Below, in pieces: positions 6,747-15,019 of a stretch of 37,924 nt of DNA. Below the pieces are notes generated by a model, which ran no database searches, was not told where the DNA came from, and worked only from the letters and a program-made list of their open reading frames with translations. The stretch lies in NCBI GenBank assembly GCA_943330855.2, contig CALQJI020000049.1, forward strand, positions 1 through 37,924, in the 5' to 3' direction. Position 1 is the stretch's first letter; the number at the start of each line of letters is the position of its first letter. The position numbers and the translations under genes were made by a program. The stretch comes from Klebsiella pneumoniae (GTDB lineage: Bacteria > Verrucomicrobiota > Verrucomicrobiia > Limisphaerales > SXTU01).

Positions 6747-8816
6747 TCAACTGCGGCCACTGCCGGGCCGGCTCGCGCCTTCCTTGGCCGCTCGCTCGCC
6801 GACGTCCGCCAGCTTGAACTGGTCCACCACGCGGCGCAGGTCGCTGGCTAGGCGGGCGAGCTGGCCGGCGGCGGCCGCTGTCTGCGTCGCGCCCGCCGTA
6901 GTGCCCTTCGCGGCGTCGGCCACGCTGGTGATGTTGCGGGCGATCTCCGTGCTGGCGCGCGCGGCTTGCTGGGTGTTGTTGGAAATCTCGTTCGTGGTCG
7001 CGGCCTGCTCCTCCACCGCGCCGGCGATGACGGTCTGGATGTCGCTAATCTCTTTGATGATAGCCGAAATCTCGCGGATGGCCTGCATCGCTCCTTGAGC
7101 ATCGGTCTGGATGTTACCGATCTTGAAGGTGATTTCGTCGGTGGCCTTCGCGGTCTGGCGGGCGAGTTCCTTCACCTCGTTGGCGACGACGGCGAAGCCT
7201 TTGCCGGCCTCGCCCGCGCGGGCGGCCTCGATGGTGGCGTTGAGCGCGAGGAGGTTGGTCTGGTCGGCGATGTTCGAGATGACCTTGAGCACGTTGCCGA
7301 TCTCGGCGCTGCTCACGCCCAGCTTGGTCATCGTGGCGTTCGTGCGGTCGGCCACGCCGACGGCCTGCGTGGCGACGCGGGAGGCTTGGCTGGCGTTGCG
7401 GGCAATCTCGCTGATGCTCGCGTTCATCTCCTCGGAGGCGATGGCGACCGTCTGGATGTTGCGGCTGACCTGCGTGGCGGCTTCGGCCACCATACGGCCT
7501 TGCGCGGCGGTTGCCTCGGCGTTCGCGCTCACCTCGCCGCTGACGGCGCTCAACTCTTGCGAAGCGCTGGCGACAGACTGGGCGTTGTCGCCGATGGATT
7601 TGATGCTGCCACTGAACTGGGCGGTCATGCCGTTGAGGGCGCGGCAGATGATGCCGACTTCGTCACTCGCGGTGGTTTCGAGGCGGACGGTGAAATCGCG
7701 GGCGGCGACGGCCTCGACGAACTGGACGGCGCTTCGCAGAGGATGGGTGATGTTGATGGCGATGGCACGGGCCAGGGCCAGGGCGATGAGGAGGGCGGTG
7801 AGCGAGAGGATGATTTCGGAGGTGCGTTCTTGCTCGAAGCCGGTGATCCGAAGGTGGAGTAGTTTGGCCAGTTCCGTGAGGCCAAGGCGGTTGAGGTGGA
7901 GGGTGGCGTCCTTGGCTTTGAGGCCGGCTTCGAGGTAGGCGGCGCGGGTGATCGGTTCGCCAGCCGCCCCTTTCTCCGTAAGACTGATGAAGTGCTGGAG
8001 GGCGTTCTGCCAGGTGGCAATGGCTGGTTTGACCATGCTCTCGTAGGTGAGGCTCTTGGAGGAAAGTTTGGCGTTGTGGTTAAGAGATTTTTCCAGATTT
8101 TCCAAACTTTCGGAAAAGTCTTCCTCGTGGATGAAGGCGGCTTGGGCGGCGAGACTGACTTGGTCTTCGCGTTTCAACGGGAGGGTGCGGAGGGCTACTT
8201 CCGCGAAGTTCAGCGCTTTAGCTAAGTGCTGTTGGCTGTGGGGCAGTTTCAAGACGCTCACGTCCATGAGGTAGTAGCTGTCGAGGTCGGGGTCCAGGAT
8301 GAGGCCAGAGGTATCCCCCGCGTAGCGGATTATGGTGCTGACGTCCCCGGCAAGTTCCTCATGGCGCCGGGCGGACTCCTCATCGGAAAGCGTGGTGGCG
8401 CGGGTGCGGATATCCAGCCATTTGGGCTTCAGGGAGCGGACGGTGGCCTGAGTAAGTTTCTGGGCCGCGAGGGCCTCGGGGCTGAAGCCGAGGCCAGGCC
8501 CGAGCCGCACTTCCAGCACTTCCAGCGCCGTCAACGCAGCATCCACCTGCGCGGCAAGCGGACTTAAGCTGCTGGCTTGAGCGGTCTCCCCGCCGCGCAC
8601 GCGCTGCAAAGCCAGCGCGTGCCGGGGCACGAGGTCGGCTAGCTCCACGAGTGGCCCGACGAACTCGACGCCACGGACTTCACGGCGCGTGACCTCCAAC
8701 TGGCGGTTGGTGCTGTGAACCAGCAGCCAAGTGAGCACCCCCACGGGCAAGGCGAAGGCGACACTGATGAGCAACAACTTCGTGGGGATGGACAGGCGAG
8801 AGAGGAAATTCTTCAT
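6747..8816 (-). CDS. Methyl-accepting chemotaxis protein
   Basis: 689 residues. The first membrane span (about 14-34) is followed by a roughly 300-residue mostly helical periplasmic sensor containing LILDPDLDSYYLMD (172-185). The second span is at about 335-354, HAMP at about 355-400, and a long coiled-coil signalling domain follows. The kinase-interacting tip has the conserved GKGFAVVANEVKELARQT. The C-terminus (VDQFKLADVGERAAKEGASR) has no NWETF-like pentapeptide. The ATG overlaps the cheW stop (ATGA at 8816-8813), indicating translational coupling, so this receptor is probably the dedicated partner of this CheA. The ligand is unknown; the sensor is predicted four-helix or longer rather than Cache/PAS. 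Confidence 0.92.
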   Translation of the reverse strand: MKNFLSRLSIPTKLLLISVAFALPVGVLTWLLVHSTNRQLEVTRREVRGVEFVGPLVELADLVPRHALALQRVRGGETAQASSLSPLAAQVDAALTALEVLEVRLGPGLGFSPEALAAQKLTQATVRSLKPKWLDIRTRATTLSDEESARRHEELAGDVSTIIRYAGDTSGLILDPDLDSYYLMDVSVLKLPHSQQHLAKALNFAEVALRTLPLKREDQVSLAAQAAFIHEEDFSESLENLEKSLNHNAKLSSKSLTYESMVKPAIATWQNALQHFISLTEKGAAGEPITRAAYLEAGLKAKDATLHLNRLGLTELAKLLHLRITGFEQERTSEIILSLTALLIALALARAIAINITHPLRSAVQFVEAVAARDFTVRLETTASDEVGIICRALNGMTAQFSGSIKSIGDNAQSVASASQELSAVSGEVSANAEATAAQGRMVAEAATQVSRNIQTVAIASEEMNASISEIARNASQASRVATQAVGVADRTNATMTKLGVSSAEIGNVLKVISNIADQTNLLALNATIEAARAGEAGKGFAVVANEVKELARQTAKATDEITFKIGNIQTDAQGAMQAIREISAIIKEISDIQTVIAGAVEEQAATTNEISNNTQQAARASTEIARNITSVADAAKGTTAGATQTAAAAGQLARLASDLRRVVDQFKLADVGERAAKEGASRPGSGRS

Positions 8817-9289
8817 GCGGTTTGAGGTAAAATGGGGGACCGGCGGGACTCGGCGAGCACGGCCGGCCCAGCGATGACTTTGTCCACGTCCAAGAGCAAC
8901 AACAAGCGGCCCGGCAGCTTATGGACGCCGCGCACCAACTCGCGTGCGAGGCCGCGCAGCGTGTCCGGCGGCGGCTCGAAAGTCGCGTCGGCCAGTTCGA
9001 TGACTTCGCCGACCTGGTCCACGAGCAGGCTCACCAGCACATCCACGCGACGGAGCACGACGCTCATGGGCGGCTGCCCGGCGGGACGCGGGCGGAGGCC
9101 GAGCCGGGTGCGCAAATCCACCGCCGTCACGACCTGCCCGCGCAAGTTCAGCAAGCCCGCCACCGCCGCCGGCGCAAGCGGCACGCGCGTCAACCGGGGC
9201 GCGCGCGCCAACTCCATGACCTCCGTCGCCGGCACGCCAAAGAGCTGGCCGTCCACGAGGAAGGTGATGCAGTTAATCGGAGCGGGCAC
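8813..9289 (-). CDS. cheW: Chemotaxis coupling protein CheW
   Basis: 158 residues, a single CheW domain. The N-terminal strand CITFLVDGQLFGVPATEVMEL (9-29) is typical, followed by LTRVPLAPAAVAGLLNLRGQV and the central VVTAVDLRTRLGL. It couples the chemoreceptor to CheA at the receptor array. It lies between cheA (111 bp upstream) and the overlapping mcp gene. The gap before it carries two kinds of period-7 repeats. ATG 9289-9287. Confidence 0.9.
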   Translation of the reverse strand: MPAPINCITFLVDGQLFGVPATEVMELARAPRLTRVPLAPAAVAGLLNLRGQVVTAVDLRTRLGLRPRPAGQPPMSVVLRRVDVLVSLLVDQVGEVIELADATFEPPPDTLRGLARELVRGVHKLPGRLLLLLDVDKVIAGPAVLAESRRSPILPQTA

Positions 9290-9315
9290 GCGAAGGGAAA
9301 GTGATTAGTAATTCG

Positions 9316-9336
9316 TGAAGCGTGAAGGGTGAAGAA
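9316..9336 (+). repeat. TGAANNN heptad repeat, three units
   Basis: TGAA begins at 9316, 9323 and 9330 (TGAAGCG, TGAAGGG, TGAAGAA), an exact period of 7 with the last three bases varying. It lies in the cheA-cheW gap. Units of the same type occur at 21817-21830 and, on the opposite strand, at 21884-21911. Confidence 0.6.
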
Positions 9337-9353
9337 TGCGGGGCGCCCGTCCG

Positions 9354-9381
9354 CTGACCACTGACCGCTGACCGCTGATAG
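9354..9381 (+). repeat. CTGACCG heptad repeat, four units
   Basis: CTGACCA, CTGACCG, CTGACCG and CTGATAG begin at 9354, 9361, 9368 and 9375, an exact period of 7. The same heptad recurs on the other side of cheA at 12371-12391 and, inverted, at 12304-12317. It lies between the cheA stop (9401) and the cheW start. Confidence 0.65.
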
Positions 9382-9400
9382 CTGTCCTCTCCTTCATGCT

Positions 9401-12223
9401 TCAGTTCTTAATGGGCGTGATGGGCATCAGCTTCGGGCCGAGGTCCTCGGGGCGCGCGGCCTTGAGGAGCGCGGACACGTCCAGCACCCCGGTGACGCGC
9501 TGGTTCACCACGACGGAGCCCAGCAAGCCGCGCTGGCGCGTCGCCTCCGTCACCCGGAACGGGACGGTGACGATGTCCCGGATTTTCCCCACCACGAGGC
9601 CGACCGGCTGCTGCTTCGCATAATGCACCACCACGTCGAGCGGCTCGGCGGAATCCCCGGTCGCGGGGCAACCCTCGATGAACTCCGCCACGCGCACCAG
9701 CGGCATGATGCCGCCGTCGTATTGCACCACCTCGCGCCCACCGCTGCGCTCGATGCGGGAGGGCGAGACTTTCTCCAGCCGCATGACGAGCTCCAGCGGG
9801 ATGGCCATGTGCTCCGCGCCGCCCATGTGGCAGAGCAGCAACGAACGCTCGTCTGGGTTGGCCGTGGGCAGCACGGGCACTTCCTCCGTCAGCGCGCGCT
9901 CGCGGAGCTTCGCCACCACGCCGGACATCACGGCCAGCCCAGCGACATCGAGAATCAAGGCCACGCTGCCATCGCCTAGAATGGTCGCGCCGGCGAAAGC
10001 GGGGATGCCCTTGAGCAGTGCGCCCACGGGCTTCACGACGATTTCCTCCGTGTCGTGAAACTCATCCACCACGAGGCCGAAACGGTGGCCCTCTGACTGC
10101 AAGACGACGATGGTCACGCGTTGGGCCACGGTCGTCCCGCCCGCAGCATGGGCGCGAAGACCGCTGCTGCCGGACTCCACGCACCCGCGCAAATCATCCG
10201 CTGCGGCCTGGAAGGCCGCACTCCGGGCGCTGTGGGCATCGGCGTCGAGCTGCAATTCGCGACGCAAAAATACCAGTGGCAGCAGCTTCCCGCGCAACCG
10301 GCAAACCGGCGCGCCATACACTTCCTCCAGCCCCGTCTCCGCCTTCGGGTCCAGCCGCACGAGTTCCAGCAAGCTGGTCTGCGGGATGGCGAAGCGCTCG
10401 CCCGCGCAGCCGATGAAGAGCGCCGGCACGATGGCCAGCGTGAGCGGAATCTTCAGCCGCAACGTAGTGCCCTGCCCGGCCACACTGCTCAACTCCACCG
10501 AGCCGCCGATGTTCTCGATGTTCGTCTTCACCACGTCCATCCCCACCCCGCGCCCGGAGACGCTCGTGGTCGCGTCCGCCGTGCTGAAGCCGGGGCAAAA
10601 AATCAGGTCAGTGGCTTGGCGGTCGTTGAGCCGAGCGGCTTCCTCGACCTTGAGAAAACCTTTTTCAACGGCTTTCTGCCGCACCCGCGCGAGGTTGATG
10701 CCGCCGCCGTCGTCCGCGATTTCAATCACCACCAACCCACTCTCGTGATACGCGCGGAGCAGGAGCCGGCCCACCGCCGGTTTGCCCGCCGCCAAGCGCG
10801 CCTCGGGCCCCTCGATGCCGTGGTCCACGCAGTTGCGCACCATGTGGGTGAGCGGGTCCTTGATGGCGTCGAGCAGCGTGCGGTCCAGCTCCGTGTCCGT
10901 GCCCTCCATGACGAGGTTAACCTGCTTGCCACACTGCGCCGCGACATCACGCACGAGCCGGGGGAACTTGCTCCAGACGTGGTTGATGGGCTGCATCCGC
11001 GTCTTCATCACGCGCTCCTGAAGCTCCTTGGTGATGCCGTTGAGCTGCTGCGTCACCGTCGTGAAGGCCGCGTTCTCGTGATTCACCGCGAAGGGCAGCA
11101 AACGGTTGCGCGCCAGCACCAGCTCGCCGACGAGGTTCATCAACTGGTCGAGCAAGCCCACGTCCACGCGCACCGTGGAGTCCGCGGCGGAAGCAGCCGC
11201 AGCAGACTGCGTGGCCGGAGCACCCACGACTTCTTCTCCCTCGCCCCCACTGGGGGTGAGGGCTGGGGTGAGGGGTTTCGGCGTGGGCGCAACCGGCGCG
11301 GAGTTTGTCACCGCAGTTGCAGCAGCAACGGCTTGCCCCTCCGTCAGTTGCCGCAGGGTCTCCATGTGCGCCGAGAAATCCCGCGGGCTCTCCTGCCCGG
11401 TCTGCTCAATGTGCTTCAGCGTCGCTCGGATGCTGTCCACCGTGTCTAGCAACGCCGAGGTCATGGCGCCGTTGAGGAGCACCTCGCCCGTGCGCAACTT
11501 GCCCAGCAGCGACTCCGCCGCGTGCGCCAGTTTCTCCAACCTTTTGAAGCCGAAGAAGCCGCTGCTGCCCTTGAGCGTGTGCAACGTGCGGAAGACATTG
11601 GAGAGCAGCGGGCGGTCCGCAGGCGTTTTCTCCAGCGTCACGAACGCGCGGTCCAGCGCGTCGAGGTTCTCGTGGGACTCGGCAAGGAAGTCGCGCAGAA
11701 AACTGTCAATGCTAGCGCTGGCCGGAGCTGGAGTCGTCGAGCGAGCGAGCGAAGCAGGCGGAGCTGGAGCCACGGCGCGCGGCGGTTCGGGCGCGGGCGC
11801 GGGCAACGGCGGGGCCACCGGAGCGGCTGGCCCAGGCTTGCCATCAGCCAGCGCGTGCAACGTCCCGATGAGTTGCGAGTCGTCCCCGGCGGGTTCCTTC
11901 CCGCTGCTCTCGACCGACCGGACGATTTCGCGGATACAGTCGAGCGTCGTGAGCAGCGCCGTGACCATGTCGGCGTTGAGGGTGACCTTGGCGTCGCGGA
12001 TTTTGCCGAGGAGAGATTCACCCGCGTGCGCGACCACCGCGAGCCGCTTGAAGGCGAAGAAGCCGCTGCTGCCCTTGATGGTGTGGAGCGCGCGGAAGAC
12101 GTTGCCGATGATTTTCTTGTCCGTGGGGGCCTGCTCCAGCCGCACGAGGTTCTGGTCCAGCCGGTCCAAGTTCTCCCCCGCTTCCAAGAGGAAGTCCTTC
12201 AGGATTTCTTCCATTTGTTGCAT
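9401..12223 (-). CDS. cheA: Chemotaxis histidine kinase CheA with two HPt and two CheW-like domains
   Basis: 940 residues, longer than the roughly 650 of classical CheA. HPt1 carries H47 (ALHTIKGSSGFF) and HPt2 carries H215 (TLHTLKGSSGFF); Ala/Pro-rich linkers follow each. The dimerisation helices begin at about 352 (VGLLDQLMNLVGELVLARNRL). The ATPase domain has the N box MVRNCVDHGIEGPE (461-474), G1 IADDGGGIN (502-510) and G2 GRGVGMDVVK (557-566). Two CheW-like domains follow at about 595-770 and 785-935. An insertion at about 660-700 in the first CheW-like domain is encoded by a REP-like element. It heads the leftward operon cheA-cheW-mcp-cheB-cheR. No receiver domain is fused to it and no CheY lies nearby. 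ATG 12223; Met4 (12214) is an alternative. Confidence 0.93.
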   Translation of the reverse strand: MQQMEEILKDFLLEAGENLDRLDQNLVRLEQAPTDKKIIGNVFRALHTIKGSSGFFAFKRLAVVAHAGESLLGKIRDAKVTLNADMVTALLTTLDCIREIVRSVESSGKEPAGDDSQLIGTLHALADGKPGPAAPVAPPLPAPAPEPPRAVAPAPPASLARSTTPAPASASIDSFLRDFLAESHENLDALDRAFVTLEKTPADRPLLSNVFRTLHTLKGSSGFFGFKRLEKLAHAAESLLGKLRTGEVLLNGAMTSALLDTVDSIRATLKHIEQTGQESPRDFSAHMETLRQLTEGQAVAAATAVTNSAPVAPTPKPLTPALTPSGGEGEEVVGAPATQSAAAASAADSTVRVDVGLLDQLMNLVGELVLARNRLLPFAVNHENAAFTTVTQQLNGITKELQERVMKTRMQPINHVWSKFPRLVRDVAAQCGKQVNLVMEGTDTELDRTLLDAIKDPLTHMVRNCVDHGIEGPEARLAAGKPAVGRLLLRAYHESGLVVIEIADDGGGINLARVRQKAVEKGFLKVEEAARLNDRQATDLIFCPGFSTADATTSVSGRGVGMDVVKTNIENIGGSVELSSVAGQGTTLRLKIPLTLAIVPALFIGCAGERFAIPQTSLLELVRLDPKAETGLEEVYGAPVCRLRGKLLPLVFLRRELQLDADAHSARSAAFQAAADDLRGCVESGSSGLRAHAAGGTTVAQRVTIVVLQSEGHRFGLVVDEFHDTEEIVVKPVGALLKGIPAFAGATILGDGSVALILDVAGLAVMSGVVAKLRERALTEEVPVLPTANPDERSLLLCHMGGAEHMAIPLELVMRLEKVSPSRIERSGGREVVQYDGGIMPLVRVAEFIEGCPATGDSAEPLDVVVHYAKQQPVGLVVGKIRDIVTVPFRVTEATRQRGLLGSVVVNQRVTGVLDVSALLKAARPEDLGPKLMPITPIKN
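10201..10224 (-). repeat. REP-like hairpin (copy C) inside the cheA coding region
   Basis: The plus strand reads CT, GCGGCC (10203-10208), loop TGGAA, GGCCGC (10214-10219), A, CTCC (10221-10224). On the minus, coding strand it starts GGAGT and encodes RSAAFQAAA in frame. The architecture matches copy D at 33019-33042 exactly (GCGGCC-N5-GGCCGC-R-CTCC). It falls in a variable loop of the first CheW-like domain of CheA. Confidence 0.65.
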
Positions 12224-12300
12224 GGCTAAAAAGGGGTGCGGCGATGCCTACCCGATGCAACCACCCGGCCCCGCTTGCGGCCAGAACAAACTGGGGAAGA

Positions 12301-12394
12301 GAGCGGTCAGCGGTCAGAGAGCTGAGAGCTGATTCGGTCGCAGCGCTGATGCCCACCGCTTGCTTGCTTGCTGACCGCTGACCGCTGACCGCTC
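12301..12394. repeat. 17-bp perfect inverted repeat built of heptads, between cheA and the J-domain gene
   Basis: GAGCGGTCAGCGGTCAG (12301-12317) is the exact reverse complement of CTGACCGCTGACCGCTC (12378-12394). The left side continues in register as CGGTCAG, CGGTCAG, AGAGCTG, AGAGCTG (12304-12331). The right side has three CTGACCG units (12371-12391), preceded by three GCTT tetramers (12358-12369). The element lies in the 205-bp divergent region upstream of both cheA and the J-domain gene, so it could be a regulatory cruciform/hairpin or a passive repeat. No other promoter element was convincing here. Confidence 0.7.
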
Positions 12395-12428
12395 CCCCTC
12401 GGCACAGGACTTGCGGCCGAGAGTTCCG

Positions 12429-13556
12429 ATGCAAGCGCACGCTCTGGAAATCTGGCTGCGCCACCGGGCACGACGCGAGCAACGGCGGGAGCTTACTCTG
12501 GCACTGGTCAGCCTGGGGCCAGGCGGCCTGCTGGTGCTGCTGACCGGCACCGCGTTGGCGTCGGTGTTGATTGGAGCGGCGATCCAACTCGATGCGATTG
12601 CGAACGCGATGCTGGGCCATGGCCTGGGATTTGAGTCCAGCGTGTGGCACTTCGCAGCGCTGGTGGCAGGAGTGATTTTGCTGCTCTTTGCGGGAAATTC
12701 GCGCGGCGACACCGAGGCCCCCCTCTCGACCGGCGCACTGGATTGGCGGGACAGCCTCAACGTGGTGCCAGTGCTCCGCGCGGTGGCAGGTGTGTGCGCG
12801 CAGTTGCACTACGCTGGACCACGGCTGTTGCTCGTCGGCGTGGCAGCGGGCCAACGCGCGCGCGGCTGGCGGCGCATGAACTTCGAGCGCAGTGCGCAGG
12901 TGCTGTTTGAACTCCATTGCCACGCGAATCGTGCGCCACTGGCCCAACTGGCGCAGGCGTTGCCAGATGTGGATTTGGCCGAGGCGTTGGCGGAATTGCG
13001 GTTGCTTCGCGGCGTGATAGTGCTGGAATCACCGCCGCCTGGCGTGAGTTTGAGCAGCGAGTTGCGTCGCCAATTCGGCCTGCCACCACGCTGGGCGGAC
13101 ACTTCCGCAATGCCTGACCAAGCCCAGACCGCCGCCGAACTGCCGCCTGCTCCAAGCGGCCCGAAGTCCGCCAAGCCGCCGTCCTTCCGCTGCGTCGAGT
13201 GCCTGCGGAAATTCCGCATCCGCAACCTGCGCGGCGGCGTGCTCTTCAGCTGCCCGCTCTGCGGCGCGCCTTATCGCACCCGCGCGGATGCACGGGGCCG
13301 CGTGCAGGTGGAGCACCGCGCGGAGGGCTCGCCGGGCGTCCCGCTGGCGGAAACGGTCCGGCCCGCTGGCAGCCACGAGGTGCTCGGCGTCGCGGCCACC
13401 GCGTCGCACGACGAAATCAAGCAGGCGTATCGGCGGCTGATGAAGGAACACCATCCCGACCGCGTGGCGAGCTTGAGCCAAGCGGAGCGGTCGCAAGCCG
13501 AAGAGCGCAGCAAGGAAATCAATCTCGCCTACGCACAGATGGTGGGGAAGGGGTGA
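12429..13556 (+). CDS. Membrane-anchored zinc-ribbon protein with C-terminal J domain
   Basis: 375 residues. Two hydrophobic segments (about 21-55 and 75-92) precede a soluble part with FERSAQVLFELHCHANRAPLAQLAQ. At about 250-285 a zinc-ribbon-like pair, FRCVECLRKF and FSCPLCGAPY, gives Cx2C...Cx2C. The C-terminal 60 residues are a J domain with HEVLGVAATASHDEIKQAYR and the HPD motif (KEHHPDRV), which would stimulate an Hsp70 ATPase. The order (membrane, zinc ribbon, J domain last) differs from classical DnaJ, where J is first. It is divergent from cheA; a link to chemotaxis is not shown. ATG 12429 (MQAHALEIW) is preferred over the ATG at 12411, because the latter adds a residue run unlike a signal. 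Confidence 0.7.
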   Translation: MQAHALEIWLRHRARREQRRELTLALVSLGPGGLLVLLTGTALASVLIGAAIQLDAIANAMLGHGLGFESSVWHFAALVAGVILLLFAGNSRGDTEAPLSTGALDWRDSLNVVPVLRAVAGVCAQLHYAGPRLLLVGVAAGQRARGWRRMNFERSAQVLFELHCHANRAPLAQLAQALPDVDLAEALAELRLLRGVIVLESPPPGVSLSSELRRQFGLPPRWADTSAMPDQAQTAAELPPAPSGPKSAKPPSFRCVECLRKFRIRNLRGGVLFSCPLCGAPYRTRADARGRVQVEHRAEGSPGVPLAETVRPAGSHEVLGVAATASHDEIKQAYRRLMKEHHPDRVASLSQAERSQAEERSKEINLAYAQMVGKG

Positions 13557-13569
13557 GCGGCCGCCTGGG

Positions 13570-14886
13570 CTACGCCTTCGGCACGCCCCAGTGGCCTTCC
13601 TTCCGATACGTGCGGCTGACCAGCGCGCTCGCCTCGGCGTCGCCGATGAACTGCTCCTTCGCCGAGTCGAAGTTGAGCGTGCGCCCCAGTCGCGTGGCGA
13701 TGTTTCCGAGATGGCAGAGGCACGCGGAGTAGTGGTGGATTTCCACGTCCGCGTTCGGCCGCGCGCCGGTCTTGATGCAGTTGAGGAAGTTGGCGTGATG
13801 CGCGGGGAGGTCGGGTGAGCCTTTGCCGGACTCGACTGGTTTGTTCTTCGCTTCGAACATCTGCCAGCCTGATTCCTTGCCGCCGATGATGTAGCCCTTG
13901 GTGCCATACCACGCGTCGCCGTTCTCGTAGGTCTCCTGCTTGTAGGGCGCCCAGATGCGCTGCTCGTAGATGAGCTGCTTCTTTTTTCCACCGGCGAAAT
14001 CCCACTCGAAGATGCACGTCTGCGTGTCGGGGAACTGCTGGTCGTCATCGAAGAAATACTTCCCACCCAGCGCGGCGATGCGGCTCGGGTGCTGGAAGCC
14101 AACGTTCAAGCCCCACAGGCCCACGTCGAGGTCATGGACGCCGTCGTTGCCCATGTCGCCGCTGCCGAACGCGAAATGCCAACGCCAGATGCCGTGGAGC
14201 AGCGTGGACTTGTAAGGAACCATCGGCGCGGGTCCGATCCAGTTCTCGAAGTCTAGCGTTGCGGGCGGCGCGGACGGCTGGGCTTTGCCGATGTTGCGGC
14301 GGAGTTGGCTGTTCCAGACGCGGCAGGCCAGCACGTCGCCGATGGCCCCGCTGCGGACCTTCGCCGTCGCTTCCGCCATGTGCGCGGAGCTGCGGGTTTG
14401 GGTGCCGACTTGCACGACGCGTTTGGTGCGGCGCGCGGCTTCGATCATCAGTCGGCCTTCGCGGATATTGTGGGAACCGGGCTTCTCGACATACACGTGC
14501 TTGCCGGCGTCGCAGGCGAGGAGGGTGGCCGGCGCGTGCCAGTGGTCCGGCATAGCGATGAAGACGGCGTCCACGGATTTGTCCTCAAGGATGCGGCGCA
14601 GGTCGCCGACGGCCTTGGGCGCTTTTCGCCCGGCGTCGGTGACGTTTTTAACAGCGGCGGCCAAGCGGTTCTGGTCCACATCGCACACGTAGGCGAGGTC
14701 CACGGCGGCGTTCTTGACGAGAGTCTTGAGATGGCCGGTGCCCATGCCACCGGGGCCGATGAGGCCGATGGTGAACTTGCTGTTCGGACTTTGCGCTCGC
14801 ACGCCGCTGGTGAGGTGCAGCGAGGCGGCGGTCGCCGCGGAGAGCGAGGTGTGACGCAGGAAGGTGCGGCGGGTGATTGTGGGCAT
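13570..14886 (-). CDS. Tat-exported Gfo/Idh/MocA family oxidoreductase
   Basis: 438 residues. A twin-arginine signal (TRRTFLRHTSLSAATAASLHL, about 5-25) indicates folded export. The nucleotide-binding fold starts at about 37 with TIGLIGPGGMGTGHLKTL, and the catalytic-region motif EKPGSHNIREGR is at about 133. The C-terminal sheet domain (about 170-400) has GNDGVHDLDVGLWGL. Family members are NAD(P)-dependent sugar or glycoside oxidoreductases; many exported verrucomicrobial and planctomycetal paralogues have no assigned substrate. It converges on the J-domain gene with a 13-bp gap and diverges from the MMPL gene across 133 bp. The substrate is unknown. Confidence 0.85.
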   Translation of the reverse strand: MPTITRRTFLRHTSLSAATAASLHLTSGVRAQSPNSKFTIGLIGPGGMGTGHLKTLVKNAAVDLAYVCDVDQNRLAAAVKNVTDAGRKAPKAVGDLRRILEDKSVDAVFIAMPDHWHAPATLLACDAGKHVYVEKPGSHNIREGRLMIEAARRTKRVVQVGTQTRSSAHMAEATAKVRSGAIGDVLACRVWNSQLRRNIGKAQPSAPPATLDFENWIGPAPMVPYKSTLLHGIWRWHFAFGSGDMGNDGVHDLDVGLWGLNVGFQHPSRIAALGGKYFFDDDQQFPDTQTCIFEWDFAGGKKKQLIYEQRIWAPYKQETYENGDAWYGTKGYIIGGKESGWQMFEAKNKPVESGKGSPDLPAHHANFLNCIKTGARPNADVEIHHYSACLCHLGNIATRLGRTLNFDSAKEQFIGDAEASALVSRTYRKEGHWGVPKA

Positions 14887-15019
14887 GAGGTGAACGAGTT
14901 AAGTGGCGGTGACGACTGACGCTAACAACCTGCTGTCGGCGGGAAAGGGGAATTTTCGGGACGGTGTTGCTGCGACTGCTTGTCGTGTTCGCGCTTCCTG
15001 AACCCACGGTCCCCTCTGT

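Noticed and set aside
9316..9381. Possible CRISPR-like array from the tandem repeats
   Set aside because: Repeats are only 7 bp and contiguous, without spacers or cas genes.
12018..12947. 309-residue minus-strand ORF across the cheA start and J-domain gene
   Set aside because: It overlaps two well-supported genes and has no recognisable domain; its end mirrors the cheA HPt in another frame.
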